Source: Bacteroidota bacterium
GTDB lineage: Bacteria; Bacteroidota; Bacteroidia; Chitinophagales; Chitinophagaceae
Length of the DNA stretch: 64,000 bases
Reading direction: 5' to 3'
Assembly (NCBI GenBank): GCA_018267915.1
Contig: JAFDXN010000031.1
Location: forward strand, 186,001 to 250,000
Shown here: one piece after another, positions 48,118-56,147 of the stretch
How the letters are laid out: every line of letters starts with the position of its first letter
How positions within the stretch are numbered: position 1 is the stretch's first letter
Made by a program: the position numbers and the translations under genes
The notes under the pieces: generated by a model
Told to the model about the DNA's origin: nothing
Databases searched by the model: none
The model's input: only the letters and a program-made list of their open reading frames with translations

Positions 48118-49368
48118 TTATTCATCGGCTTTGAATTCAGCTTCCAGTATCCTGCGCACGTCTTTTACAGTCTCTTCTTCCAGGTCTGTGCGGCGTACAA
48201 GTTCTTCAACAGACAGGTCCAGTATGCTAAGCGCTGTATCGCAGCCTATGCGCTTGAACTCGTCTATTACCCAGCCTTCTATCTCGTCTGAGAATTCGTC
48301 CAGGTCGATATCATAATCCACGCCTTCGTCCTGCACATCGCGGTATACATCGATGCTGAAGCCGGTAAGTTCCTGTGCCAGCTTGATGTTTACACCTTTC
48401 TTGCCTATGGCCAGCGATACCTGGTCCGGGTCAAGATATACATCTGCGTGATGCGTTTCGTTGTTAATGTCCATACGGTTGATGCGCGATGGCGTGAGCG
48501 AACGCTGTATCAACAGTTGTTGGTTAGCAGTGAAGTTGATGATATCTATATTTTCATTACGCAATTCGCGTACAATACCGTGGATACGGCTGCCTTTCAT
48601 ACCTACACAGGCGCCCACGGGATCTATGCGGTCATCATAGCTTTCTACGGCTACCTTCGCGCGTTCGCCCGGTTCGCGTACTATTTTCTTTATAACAATC
48701 AGGCCATCCATTATTTCCGGCACTTCTATTTCAAGCAGCTTCTCCAGGAATGATGAGTGGGTGCGGCTGAGTATAATGATCGGGGTGTTATTGCGCATCT
48801 CTACCTTTTTCACTACAGCCCTTACAGATTCGCCTTTTTTAAAGAAATCGGTAGGTATCTGTTCTGATTTCGGCAGTATCAGTTCATTGCCTTCATCATC
48901 CAGCAGCAAGATCTCTTTTTTCCATATCTGGTACACTTCGCCGGCAATAATTTCGCCCACACGCTCAGCATACTTTTTCAACAGGTTATTTTTCTTCAGG
49001 TCACCGATGCGGGCGGCCAGTGTCTGTTTTGCAGCCAGTATGGCGCGACGGCCGAAGTCATGCACTTCCATTTCCTCATACACTTCTTCGCCCACGTTAT
49101 AATCCGGCTCTATCTTAATAGCGTCGGTGTAGGGTATCTGCATGTTATCATCCTCTATCATATCGTCTTCCACTATCTCGCGACGGCGAAAGATCTCAAG
49201 GTCACCCGTCTGGTCGTTCACGATCACGTCAAAGTTTTCGTCCGTTCCAAACTTCTTGCGGAGCAAGGTTTTGAACACGTCTTCGATCACTTTCATTAAG
49301 GTAGGACGGTCGATATTCTCCGCGTCCTTAAAATCCTGGAACGACTCAATAAGATTGATACTTGCCAT
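48118..49368 (-). CDS. nusA: Transcription termination/antitermination factor NusA
   Basis: A 416-residue NusA with N-terminal RNA-polymerase-binding domain, an S1 domain (residues about 135-200, with the motif EVYQIWKKEILLLDDEG) and two KH domains (VEIINFTANQQLLIQRS-like and LAIGKKGVNIKLAQELTGFSIDVY). It ends in an acidic region (EETVKDVRRILEAEF). It modulates pausing, termination and antitermination. It lies between rimP and infB, its usual position, with gaps of 38 and 139 bases. Confidence 0.94.
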   Translation of the reverse strand: MASINLIESFQDFKDAENIDRPTLMKVIEDVFKTLLRKKFGTDENFDVIVNDQTGDLEIFRRREIVEDDMIEDDNMQIPYTDAIKIEPDYNVGEEVYEEMEVHDFGRRAILAAKQTLAARIGDLKKNNLLKKYAERVGEIIAGEVYQIWKKEILLLDDEGNELILPKSEQIPTDFFKKGESVRAVVKKVEMRNNTPIIILSRTHSSFLEKLLEIEVPEIMDGLIVIKKIVREPGERAKVAVESYDDRIDPVGACVGMKGSRIHGIVRELRNENIDIINFTANQQLLIQRSLTPSRINRMDINNETHHADVYLDPDQVSLAIGKKGVNIKLAQELTGFSIDVYRDVQDEGVDYDIDLDEFSDEIEGWVIDEFKRIGCDTALSILDLSVEELVRRTDLEEETVKDVRRILEAEFKADE

Positions 49369-49406
49369 TGTCTGTCACTTTAGTTTCCTGCCGTCGGCAG
49401 GATTGT

Positions 49407-49859
49407 TTAAAAAATGATTTGTACTACTATTTTTTTTATCTGTGAAAATGGAATTTCTGTTGTTGTCACTTCTTTTTTCTTGTTTTTCATCTCCAGCACC
49501 AGGCCGTCCTCGCCTACTTCTTTAAGTATGCCTGTCTCTTCCTTGTCTTCCGGCAGGGTAACGGTTACTTTGCGGCCTATGTTCTTCCTATACTGCCTCA
49601 CACCTGTTAGCGGCTCATCAACCCCGGGACTCGACACTTCCAGTGAGAAATCGCCCTCCGGAAACATTTGCTCTGCCTCTATCAGGGCATATAGCTTGCG
49701 GTTCACCTTTGCACTTTTCTCTATCGACAAGCCGCTATCAGCATCCAGGAACACCTTGATATTGTTAATGGGCTTTATTTTCATATTCACCAAAAACATG
49801 TCGCTGCCTTCCAGCAAGGGCTCCAGCAAAGCCGTTATTCTATCTAATACGTCTGCCAT
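49407..49859 (-). CDS. rimP: Ribosome maturation factor RimP
   Basis: A 150-residue RimP, needed for 30S subunit maturation. The start at ATG 49859 (MADVLDRITALLEPLLEGSD) is chosen over a TTG 21 bases upstream, which would lie inside the terminator hairpin. The body has the RimP-N fold (NIKVFLDADSGLSIEKSAKV) and an SH3-like C-terminal domain (VGEDGLVLEMKNKKKEV). First gene of rimP-nusA-infB. Its leader is described separately. Confidence 0.9.
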   Translation of the reverse strand: MADVLDRITALLEPLLEGSDMFLVNMKIKPINNIKVFLDADSGLSIEKSAKVNRKLYALIEAEQMFPEGDFSLEVSSPGVDEPLTGVRQYRKNIGRKVTVTLPEDKEETGILKEVGEDGLVLEMKNKKKEVTTTEIPFSQIKKIVVQIIF

Positions 49860-49863
49860 AGTC

Positions 49864-49894
49864 AAAAAACAAGGGGACAACCATGTGTCCCCTT
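49864..49894 (-). terminator. Terminator-like hairpin in the rimP leader (possible attenuator)
   Basis: On the minus strand, a 9-bp perfect stem (AAGGGGACA pairing with TGTCCCCTT, arms at 49886-49894 and 49871-49879) has a 6-base loop and is followed by G then six T residues (49864-49869). It lies between a strong promoter (49915-49945) and the rimP ATG at 49859, just 4 bases from the T-run end. It therefore meets the criteria of an intrinsic terminator inside the operon's own leader. Confidence 0.6.
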
Positions 49895-49914
49895 CTTTCG
49901 AATTATTTCCAGTG

Positions 49915-49945
49915 CAAATATAGGAAACTATTTGCCAATTTCAAA
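49915..49945 (-). promoter_or_regulatory. Consensus Bacteroidota promoter of rimP-nusA-infB
   Basis: On the minus strand TTTG (49942-49945) is followed after exactly 19 bases by TATATTTG (49915-49922), an exact match to the -33/-7 consensus TTTG-N19-TAnnTTTG. Transcription should start about 49908, some 50 bases before the rimP ATG. Confidence 0.7.
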
Positions 49946-50006
49946 AAAGGATGCTTACCTCGGCTCTTATTATGTTTTCGTTAACGCTGTAACATGACAA
50001 ATTGGG

Positions 50007-50014
50007 TACCTTTG
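50007..50014 (+). promoter_or_regulatory. -7 element upstream of the DUF4834 gene
   Basis: TACCTTTG matches TAnnTTTG, 7 bases before the ATG at 50022. It faces away from the rimP promoter, so the 140-base gap carries two divergent promoters. Confidence 0.45.
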
Positions 50015-50021
50015 ATGTCTT

Positions 50022-50243
50022 ATGTTTAAAATAATCGTCTGGACTTTCGTACTGGTGATGCTCTACCGCTTCTTTACGCGCTTCGTATTGCCTATCGCAA
50101 AGATGACCCGGACCGCAAAAGAGCAGATGCAGCGCATGCAGCAGCAAATGCAGGATATGCAGCAGCAACAGCCGAAGCAGCACTCATCAGCCGGCAACCG
50201 GCATATAGATGGAGACTATATCGAATATGAAGAGGTAAAGTAA
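50022..50243 (+). CDS. DUF4834-family small membrane protein
   Basis: A 73-residue protein with one N-terminal membrane helix (MFKIIVWTFVLVMLYRFFTRFVLP), then a charged Gln/Met-rich coiled-coil part (MQRMQQQMQDMQQQQPKQ) and the acidic ending HIDGDYIEYEEVK. The combination is characteristic of DUF4834, a short Bacteroidota family of unknown function. It is divergent from rimP and its stop is adjacent to the convergent HAD gene. Confidence 0.8.
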   Translation: MFKIIVWTFVLVMLYRFFTRFVLPIAKMTRTAKEQMQRMQQQMQDMQQQQPKQHSSAGNRHIDGDYIEYEEVK

Positions 50244-50879
50244 TTACCTTCCTTCCTGTGGTCTGAAAATATCTTCTTCGAGGGTCATTCCGGGTTCTAA
50301 GTGAATGGCCTTTAAGCCTGCTTTAAGCGCCCCCTCAATATGCTGAATACTGTCATCAATGAATAACGTCTTAGCAGCATCGAAGCCGGTATCGTCCAAT
50401 ATCCGCCGGAATATCGCTACCTCCGGCTTTCGCATACCTACACGGTGAGACAGATAAACCTTGTCGAAGAACACGCCGATATTCGGGATACCGTGCCTTT
50501 CGTTCAGTATTTTATTGAATGCCGCCTCGTGTATCTCGTTGGTATTACTCAGCAGCACCATATCGTAATGCAACTGTAGCTGCTGCAAAAGCTGTAGCCT
50601 GCGTAGCGGGAAATCGAGCAGCATAGCATTCCAGGCGTTGATGATATCGGCCTCGCCCAGGGGTATACCTGCCAGCTGCCGCATAGCTGCTATAAAAGCA
50701 GGAGTATCTATCTTGCCTGTCTCGAAGTCATCAAAAAGACTTGTCTGCACTGCTTGTGAATACAACTCCGGGAAATTCCGGATCCCGAGCTCTGTAAATG
50801 CCTTTGCCGTAGCCTGGTAATCAATGTTCAGGATCACGCCGCCAAGGTCAAGGATAATGTGCCTTATGCCCTTTATCAT
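50244..50879 (-). CDS. HAD-superfamily phosphatase (YihX-like)
   Basis: A 211-residue haloacid-dehalogenase hydrolase. Motif I reads DLGGVILNID (the general HAD form DxGxV), motif II LLSNTNEIH, motif III is the Lys before PEVAIF, and motif IV FIDDSIQH. These match HAD phosphatases such as YihX that act on sugar phosphates. Substrate unknown. The gene is convergent with the DUF4834 gene, abutting at the stop codons. Confidence 0.88.
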   Translation of the reverse strand: MIKGIRHIILDLGGVILNIDYQATAKAFTELGIRNFPELYSQAVQTSLFDDFETGKIDTPAFIAAMRQLAGIPLGEADIINAWNAMLLDFPLRRLQLLQQLQLHYDMVLLSNTNEIHEAAFNKILNERHGIPNIGVFFDKVYLSHRVGMRKPEVAIFRRILDDTGFDAAKTLFIDDSIQHIEGALKAGLKAIHLEPGMTLEEDIFRPQEGR

Positions 50880-51003
50880 ATCGCAAAGTAAACGTGATTA
50901 TCAATGTTTTCCCTCAATTTCTGCAGCTGCGTGTAACATTTTCACGGTATTGGTATCTAGTATCTCGGGATCAGGGAATTAATTTTATACCGATAGGTCA
51001 TCT

Positions 51004-51477
51004 GTGGTTTTTGAAGAGATATATAAGCAATATGCTCCGCAAGTATTTAGGGTTTGCATGGGTTATATAAATGACCCCGGCAGGGCGCGCGATCTTACCC
51101 AGGAGACTTTTATCGCGGTGTGGCAAAACTTATCGTCTTTTCGGAATGAATCGAAAATAAGCACCTGGATATTCCGCATCGCGACCAATAATTGCCTTAG
51201 GGCCATCGAGAAGTCAAAGCGGGCTGCTACCATTGATCTCCCATCCGAAATTCCATTGCAGGAACCGGACAGGCTGGAGGAGAAGCTGGCCCTTTTATAT
51301 CAGTGCATCGCAGAACTTGAGGAAACGGAAAGGATCATTATCTCGTTGTTACTTGAAGGTTTGCCACAGGCTGAAATAGCCGCCATCGTAGGGTTGAGCG
51401 AAGTAAATACACGGGTTAAAATACACAGGACTAAAGAAAAGCTGGCTGTAAAATTCAAAGAGCATGGACAGTTTTAA
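51004..51477 (+). CDS. ECF-type RNA polymerase sigma factor
   Basis: A 157-residue ECF sigma factor starting at GTG 51004. Region 2 contains YKQYAPQVFRVCMGYINDPGRARDLTQETFIAVWQNL, and region 4 ETERIIISLLLEGLPQAEIAAIVGLSEVNTRVKIHRTKEKLAVKF, the helix-turn-helix for -35 recognition. It overlaps the next gene by 14 bases, which fits a sigma factor with a membrane partner that controls it. The signal it responds to is not shown. Confidence 0.9.
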   Translation: MVFEEIYKQYAPQVFRVCMGYINDPGRARDLTQETFIAVWQNLSSFRNESKISTWIFRIATNNCLRAIEKSKRAATIDLPSEIPLQEPDRLEEKLALLYQCIAELEETERIIISLLLEGLPQAEIAAIVGLSEVNTRVKIHRTKEKLAVKFKEHGQF

Positions 51478-52045
51478 CGATTTGCAGGAATTATGGCATA
51501 AGGCCAATACTACCGCACTCCCCGGTGCAGGCGACATGATGCGTGCGATCAGGAAATACAGTCTTAAAATGCTGTTTAAAAAAGCGGCGCTTGTTACGCT
51601 TGGTCTTGCCCTTGCAGTTTGTATGGTAGCGGTTATGTTTTGGTACCGGTCGGCCATGGTTACCACCCGCATTGGGGAATGTTGTATCCTCGCCGCCTGC
51701 CTGCTGTTTGTCAAGGTAAATATCGGCTCTGTGGCGCGGGCATACCGCCTTAAGGATCATTCTAACAGGGAGTTCATTTCGTATCTGGAGCAGTTGCCTG
51801 TCAAACGTCTTCGCTATTACCGGGGCACACAGGTGTTAGCACTGTCGCTGGCTTCCGTGGGTCTGGCGTTCTATTTCTTTGAGCCTTTCCATAATGATGT
51901 CCGGCTGTCTGTCATAGCCTATGCCTTCCTCGCGGCCTATGTGCTTTTGATGTGGCTGGTGGTAAGGCCGCGCGCATTCCGCCGCCGGCAAAGGAAATTA
52001 CAAGCGACCATTGATAGAATGCGGCGTTTAGCCGATCAACTTTAA
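51464..52045 (+). CDS. Membrane partner of the ECF sigma factor, putative anti-sigma
   Basis: A 193-residue protein with an N-terminal cytoplasmic part (about 45 residues, WHKANTTALPG ...) and four hydrophobic segments at about 40-62, 68-85, 125-145 and 150-170. The C-terminal part is highly basic (RRRQRKLQATIDRMRRLADQL). The overlap with the sigma gene and this membrane layout are consistent with an anti-sigma factor, though no zinc-binding ZAS motif (HxxxCxxC) is present. Function by position only. Confidence 0.65.
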   Translation: MDSFNDLQELWHKANTTALPGAGDMMRAIRKYSLKMLFKKAALVTLGLALAVCMVAVMFWYRSAMVTTRIGECCILAACLLFVKVNIGSVARAYRLKDHSNREFISYLEQLPVKRLRYYRGTQVLALSLASVGLAFYFFEPFHNDVRLSVIAYAFLAAYVLLMWLVVRPRAFRRRQRKLQATIDRMRRLADQL

Positions 52046-52055
52046 AATAGATATA

Positions 52056-52268
52056 ATGAGAAAAACAAAAATGTCAAAACCGCTCAGTACTATGTTTGCA
52101 ATAGGCTGTCTTTTATCCACAGGCGGCCCCTTTTTCAGCAGGTTCCTCATTTCAATGCCTGATGCCTTAACAGGTTTCCTGACTGGCTTCGGAATAGCTT
52201 TGATGATCCTCGTGTTGATAAGACACAGAAAAGCTGTAAGTGCCTGCACGGCGACAGGTTCTCGATAA
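52056..52268 (+). CDS. Small membrane protein after the anti-sigma-like gene
   Basis: A 70-residue protein that starts 10 bases after the preceding stop and is likely cotranscribed. It has two hydrophobic stretches (about residues 12-30 and 35-55) and a basic tail. No family is recognised. Confidence 0.5.
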   Translation: MRKTKMSKPLSTMFAIGCLLSTGGPFFSRFLISMPDALTGFLTGFGIALMILVLIRHRKAVSACTATGSR

Positions 52269-52369
52269 GCACCGGCTGTTTCATCGATGCGCATGAAATT
52301 GCCTGTCTGCCCCTGCTACCCGGAGGAGCAAAAAATGGAATAATCACTTTTATTTTCTCAAAAAACGCC

Positions 52370-52377
52370 TACATTTG
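52370..52377 (+). promoter_or_regulatory. -7 element of the tRNA gene
   Basis: TACATTTG matches TAnnTTTG, with a T-rich block (TTTT) 19 bases upstream, 37 bases before the tRNA. A short hairpin-like CCCGAATATTTTCGGG lies between it and the tRNA. Confidence 0.5.
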
Positions 52378-52414
52378 CACTCCCGAATATTTTCGGGTTC
52401 AGGCTTTAAAGCCG

Positions 52415-52488
52415 GGTCCTATAGCTCAGTTGGTTAGAGCATCTGACTCATAATCAGAGGGTCCTAGGTTCAAGTCCTAGTGGGACCA
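52415..52488 (+). tRNA. tRNA with CAU anticodon (Met elongator or lysidine Ile2)
   Basis: A complete cloverleaf of 74 bases. The acceptor stem GGTCCTA pairs with TGGGACC, the D arm is GCTCAGTTGGTTAGAGC, the anticodon loop CTCATAA gives anticodon CAT, and the T arm is CTAGG-TTCAAGT-CCTAG. The discriminator is A73 and the CCA end is not encoded (CCC follows). CAU can be elongator Met or, after lysidine modification by TilS, Ile2. C4-G69 and C5-G68 pairs are the E. coli TilS determinants and occur here, which favours Ile2. Assignment remains open, since those rules are from another phylum. Confidence 0.9.
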
Positions 52489-52491
52489 CCC

Positions 52492-52520
52492 AAAGACCAG
52501 TCGAGAGGCTGGTCTTTTTT
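52492..52520 (+). terminator. Intrinsic terminator after the tRNA
   Basis: A 9-bp stem (AAAGACCAG at 52492-52500 with CTGGTCTTT at 52509-52517), a short loop and a T-run. It starts 4 bases after the tRNA. Confidence 0.8.
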
Positions 52521-52536
52521 ATGCCTGTGCGCCTGC

Positions 52537-53406
52537 TTACCACCTCGTTTTCAGCCAGTCTTTAAACTGGTGACTGCTTATGGGGTTTCTTCTTTTCAAT
52601 GCAGCGGGTAGCATCCATAGGGCTGCAGGCAATGCGGCTATTGTATATAGTCCCGCCATCAACGGGTCCCGCTTTTTGCTGAAGCTGAAACGTACATGCG
52701 ATAAATATTTTCCAAGCATATACGGGAGCAATTTGCCGGCAGGGTAGCGCATCGCAGCTATCAGCAGGTCATTCCTCGTGGTGTTAAAGCGCAGCATTCT
52801 ATACCAGCGCTTGCTGCGATTGCCCGGCGTATAGTTGTGGAAGACCGGTATTTTTTTGGCGAAGCGTATCTCATAATCCTCCCGGATCAATTGCATGGTT
52901 ACATCCGCTTCCTCAGCGCCGGAATGTAAGTGTCCTGCGAAACCACCGATCTGTTCCAGTGCCGCTCTCGAATAAGCACAGCCGCAGGTGATATGACTGC
53001 CGATCAGCTGACCGTCTTGCAATTGATGTATTGTGCTCAGGCTTTTTTCCTCCGGCGCACGCACATCAAACATCAGGCAGCCCAGTTTCGGGTACTGCTT
53101 AAAGTAACCGGCAATTTCAGCCAGGCCATCTTCCTTCTCAAACCATGCATCATCATCCAGCGACACAATGATATCTCCCGCGCCTTTAGCGATAGCTACA
53201 TTACGCGCGTATGCCTGTCCCTTATTACTGTCAAGCCTTGTATAACTGAAATGTTCGTCCTCCGGTATTAGTTGCACTATAGGTTCATCACCATGATCAT
53301 CTACTATATACACACGATAGTCCGCGAACGACTGTTTGCGGATCTCCGTAACAAATCGCTCAATATCACCCGGCCGGTTGTATGTAGGGACAATAATGTC
53401 TATCAT
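52537..53406 (-). CDS. Family 2 glycosyltransferase
   Basis: A 289-residue GT-A glycosyltransferase. The start at 53406 gives MIDIIVPTYNRPGDIERFV, the classic first strand. The metal-binding DxD appears as VSLDDDAW, and the region around ALEQIGGFAGHLHSGAEEADV matches the acceptor-side motif. The C-terminal portion has a moderately hydrophobic segment (residues about 240-262). Sugar and acceptor unknown. Transcribed opposite to the tRNA. Confidence 0.9.
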   Translation of the reverse strand: MIDIIVPTYNRPGDIERFVTEIRKQSFADYRVYIVDDHGDEPIVQLIPEDEHFSYTRLDSNKGQAYARNVAIAKGAGDIIVSLDDDAWFEKEDGLAEIAGYFKQYPKLGCLMFDVRAPEEKSLSTIHQLQDGQLIGSHITCGCAYSRAALEQIGGFAGHLHSGAEEADVTMQLIREDYEIRFAKKIPVFHNYTPGNRSKRWYRMLRFNTTRNDLLIAAMRYPAGKLLPYMLGKYLSHVRFSFSKKRDPLMAGLYTIAALPAALWMLPAALKRRNPISSHQFKDWLKTRW

Positions 53407-53447
53407 AGCACGGCACAAATGTAGCAGAAAGCTGCAGCAATAAATAA

Positions 53448-53468
53448 AGCCCGGTGATGGGCCGGGCT
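53448..53468 (-). terminator. Intrinsic terminator of the small lipoprotein gene
   Basis: On the minus strand AGCCCGG pairs with CCGGGCT (arms 53462-53468 and 53448-53454), followed by TTTATTTATT. It is between the lipoprotein stop and the glycosyltransferase start. Confidence 0.6.
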
Positions 53469-53498
53469 GTATCGCGTGTAGCTGTTTTGGTTAGATTA

Positions 53499-53744
53499 CT
53501 ACTTGTGCATTGTGTCAGTGCTCGAGCCGCTGTTGCTGCCGTTCACGTTGTTGTTAGTGCTGTTCATGTTGTTGTTATTCATAGTGCTGTCAGTCGTAGT
53601 TGCAGGTGGTGCGGTCTCGGTTGGTGCTGGTGTAGCAGCAGCGCTTGAATCGGTTGTAGTAGTGCTGTCGGTCTTGTTGTTGCCGCAGGAAACTATGAAT
53701 AGTGTAGTCGCAAAGGCCAGGATGCCCAATTTCAATGTTTTCAT
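53499..53744 (-). CDS. Small low-complexity lipoprotein
   Basis: An 81-residue lipoprotein; the start at 53744 gives MKTLKLGILAFATTLFIVSCG with a lipobox (IVSC). The mature protein is Thr/Ser/Asn/Pro-rich with no predicted fold, including a NNNNMNSTNNNVNGSN stretch. Similar spacer-like lipoproteins are common in Bacteroidota. Its own terminator follows. A longer frame to 53789 adds 15 residues without support. Confidence 0.7.
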   Translation of the reverse strand: MKTLKLGILAFATTLFIVSCGNNKTDSTTTTDSSAAATPAPTETAPPATTTDSTMNNNNMNSTNNNVNGSNSGSSTDTMHK

Positions 53745-53991
53745 GATTTTTGGTTTTTTATCGATTTGTTTATACTGATTGATACACACAACCCAGATAG
53801 GTAACCCACCAGTTATACATTTATTTAAAGTTCTGTATTTTACTATGAAAGGCAGCGATTTGCCTCCTGGGCTTATCTCTACTATTCTATAGCACCGGCT
53901 CGTTAACCGCTGGTTAACCCCTTACAAATCCCCGGTTAAATGAACCTCTTTATTTCCTCACTCATAAATGCCAGCAGATATTTGTCTTGCA

Positions 53992-54138
53992 ATGAAAAGT
54001 ACACTCCTTATATTCTGCGCCATTACCAGTATCGCTGCTGTGCTACTGATGTTGCCTGTTTATGGATTTATGTTCCTGGCGCAGCAGCTGGCTTATTTAA
54101 AACACAAAGGAAACAAGCCTAAGCTCGTTTCCCTGTAA
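53992..54138 (+). CDS. Possible 48-residue single-helix membrane protein
   Basis: An ATG at 53992 opens a short frame beginning MKSTLLIFCAITSIAAVLLM with a long hydrophobic stretch and a basic tail (KHKGNKPKLVSL), stopping at 54138. It is too short for certainty. It occupies an otherwise geneless gap and has no recognised relative. A different frame of the same region carries an equally plausible-length but Cys/Tyr-rich product, which looks like noise. Confidence 0.3.
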   Translation: MKSTLLIFCAITSIAAVLLMLPVYGFMFLAQQLAYLKHKGNKPKLVSL

Positions 54139-54184
54139 TATTTAGTTACACCATCTTCTCTCTTGGAGAAGGCCGGGATGAGGC

Positions 54185-55357
54185 CTATCCGCTGAAAGCG
54201 TCTTTTATTTTATCGAAAAAACTGCGGTCTTCTTTCATTTGCTTAGCCTCAGGGCCGGGTTGAAAGTTTTGCGACTGCTTTAATTTTTCCATCATCGCTT
54301 TTTCTTCTGGGCTCAGGTTTTGCGGGCTCCATACATTCACTTCCACCAGCTGGTCGCCCCTGTCATATCCCTGGAATGTAGGGAAGCCTTTATCCTTCAG
54401 CCTGAAAATCTTGCCGCTCTGTGTGCCTGCAGGTATCTTGATCTTGGCCTTGCCGCTGATGGTAGGCACCTCTACCTGTGTGCCCAGGACCGCGTCGGGG
54501 AACGACATGTGCAGGTGGTAAATCACATCCAGGTCCTGGCGTTTCAGGTGAGGGTGCTTCTCTTCTTCTATCAGTATCAACAGGTCGCCGGGAGGGCCGC
54601 CGCGTTCGCCTGCATTGCCCTTGCCGCCCATGCTCAGTTGCATGCCTTCCTGCACACCTGCAGGTATGTCGAGGTTCAGCGTCTCTTCACCATATACGCG
54701 GCCCTCGCCCTTACAGTTGCCGCATTTAGCTGTTATCTGTGTGCCCTCTCCGTTACAGGTTGGGCAGGTGGTCACCGTCTGCATCTGTCCCAGGAAGGTT
54801 TGCGACACCCGCCTCACCTGTCCCGATCCGCCGCAGGTAGCGCAGGTCTGCACCGAGCCTTTATCCTTCGCACCGCTGCCATGGCATACGTCGCAGCCCA
54901 CGTATTTCTTTACCTTGATCTTTTTATTGGCGCCGTTAGCTATCTCGGCATAGTCCATCTTCAGCTTCACGCGCAGGTTGGCGCCGCGTGTACCGCCGCT
55001 CCTGCGTCCGCCCTGGCGGCCACCGCCGCCAAAAAAACTGCCGAATATATCGTCGCCAAAAATGTCGCCGAAGTTCTGGAAGATGTCTTCCATACGCATG
55101 CCGCCCTGGCCGCCGCCATAACCGCCTGCGCCACCCATGCCCGCATGACCAAAGCGGTCGTACTGTGCGCGCTTATCCGGGTTGCTTAGCACCTCGTATG
55201 CTTCTGCAGCCTCCTTAAATTTATCCTCAGCTTCCTTATTGCCCGGGTTGCGGTCGGGGTGGTATTGCAGTGCTATCTTGCGATAAGACTTTTTGATCTC
55301 ATCGGCGCTGGCGCCTTTCGCCACACCCAGCACTTCGTAATAATCTCTTTTCGACAT
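54185..55357 (-). CDS. dnaJ: Molecular chaperone DnaJ
   Basis: A 390-residue full-length DnaJ. The J domain holds YHPDRNPG (HPD at about residues 33-35, which stimulates DnaK ATPase). A Gly/Phe linker with [13 protein letters not shown] follows. Four zinc-binding CxxCxGxG-type motifs are seen ([32 protein letters not shown]). The C-terminal substrate domain ends in [11 protein letters not shown]. It follows grpE by 76 bases; no dnaK is in this window. Confidence 0.95.
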   Translation of the reverse strand: MSKRDYYEVLGVAKGASADEIKKSYRKIALQYHPDRNPGNKEAEDKFKEAAEAYEVLSNPDKRAQYDRFGHAGMGGAGGYGGGQGGMRMEDIFQNFGDIFGDDIFGSFFGGGGRQGGRRSGGTRGANLRVKLKMDYAEIANGANKKIKVKKYVGCDVCHGSGAKDKGSVQTCATCGGSGQVRRVSQTFLGQMQTVTTCPTCNGEGTQITAKCGNCKGEGRVYGEETLNLDIPAGVQEGMQLSMGGKGNAGERGGPPGDLLILIEEEKHPHLKRQDLDVIYHLHMSFPDAVLGTQVEVPTISGKAKIKIPAGTQSGKIFRLKDKGFPTFQGYDRGDQLVEVNVWSPQNLSPEEKAMMEKLKQSQNFQPGPEAKQMKEDRSFFDKIKDAFSG

Positions 55358-55433
55358 TTTGTCTAATCTTCTCCTTGTATAGAGCGTTTAATTAGTTAGT
55401 TAAATTCCTCCCTTTAGGGAGGCCGGGAGGGTT

Positions 55434-56048
55434 TTACTTACCCACAACCACCTTGGCATGCCTGATCAGCTTCTCATTCAGGTAGTAGCCCGGCTCTATC
55501 TCGTCTATCACCTTACCGGCCTTATCGGGCACAGGTATCTCGGTGATAGCTTCATGCAGGTCGGCATCAAAATCCTTACCTACGCTTTCCATCTTCTTAA
55601 GGCCTCTCTGTTGCAAAGTGTTGTGCAGTTTATTGAAAACCAGCATCACTCCTTCCCTGATCTGTACTACGTCCTCGGTCGTGTATATCTGCTTCGCAGC
55701 GCGGTCGCTGTCGTCCAGTACTTCCAGCAGCGATTTTATCACATCCTTACCTGCCAGTTCTATCATTTCTATACGCTCCTTAGCAGTCCGCCTTCTGAAG
55801 TTATCAAATTCGGCCACCAGGCGCAGGTATTTATCCTTACTCTCGTCCAGTTCAGCCCTCAGCTGCTCCTCGGCGTTCATTTCAGCCTCAAAATCGCTGT
55901 TATTCGCAATGCTCTCGTCACTATTCAGCTCCCTGGCCAGTGCCTCCTCGTTGCCGTTGCCATCTGCCATGCTGTCGTTATTGTCATTCATAGTGCTGTC
56001 ATTGTCAAAAGTATGCTCGCTCATAGACTTCTTTTTTTTAAAAAACAT
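55434..56048 (-). CDS. grpE: Nucleotide exchange factor GrpE
   Basis: A 204-residue GrpE, the exchange factor for DnaK. The N-terminal third is acidic and disordered, with Asp/Asn/Glu runs. A long helix (ELDESKDKYLRLVAEFDNFRRRTAKE) and a beta domain with GVMLVFNKLHNTLQQRGLK and DLHEAITEIPV follow. A second in-frame ATG at 56024 is possible. A -7 element TATTTTTG lies 5 bases before the first ATG (56053-56060). Confidence 0.93.
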   Translation of the reverse strand: MFFKKKKSMSEHTFDNDSTMNDNNDSMADGNGNEEALARELNSDESIANNSDFEAEMNAEEQLRAELDESKDKYLRLVAEFDNFRRRTAKERIEMIELAGKDVIKSLLEVLDDSDRAAKQIYTTEDVVQIREGVMLVFNKLHNTLQQRGLKKMESVGKDFDADLHEAITEIPVPDKAGKVIDEIEPGYYLNEKLIRHAKVVVGK

Positions 56049-56052
56049 GCTG

Positions 56053-56060
56053 CAAAAATA
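56053..56060 (-). promoter_or_regulatory. -7 element of grpE
   Basis: TATTTTTG on the minus strand matches TAnnTTTG and ends 5 bases before the grpE ATG. Confidence 0.45.
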
Positions 56061-56147
56061 CCGTCAATTACTTTGCCATTGTTGCATTTGGGACAAATTG
56101 TCGCATTTGTCAAAGCGATTTATTAATTTCATTAGAAATAATATCTC

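Noticed and set aside
53940..54122. A 60-residue frame starting at 53940
   Set aside because: Its product is Cys/Tyr-rich and unlike proteins; the hydrophobic frame from 53992 is the better reading of the same region.
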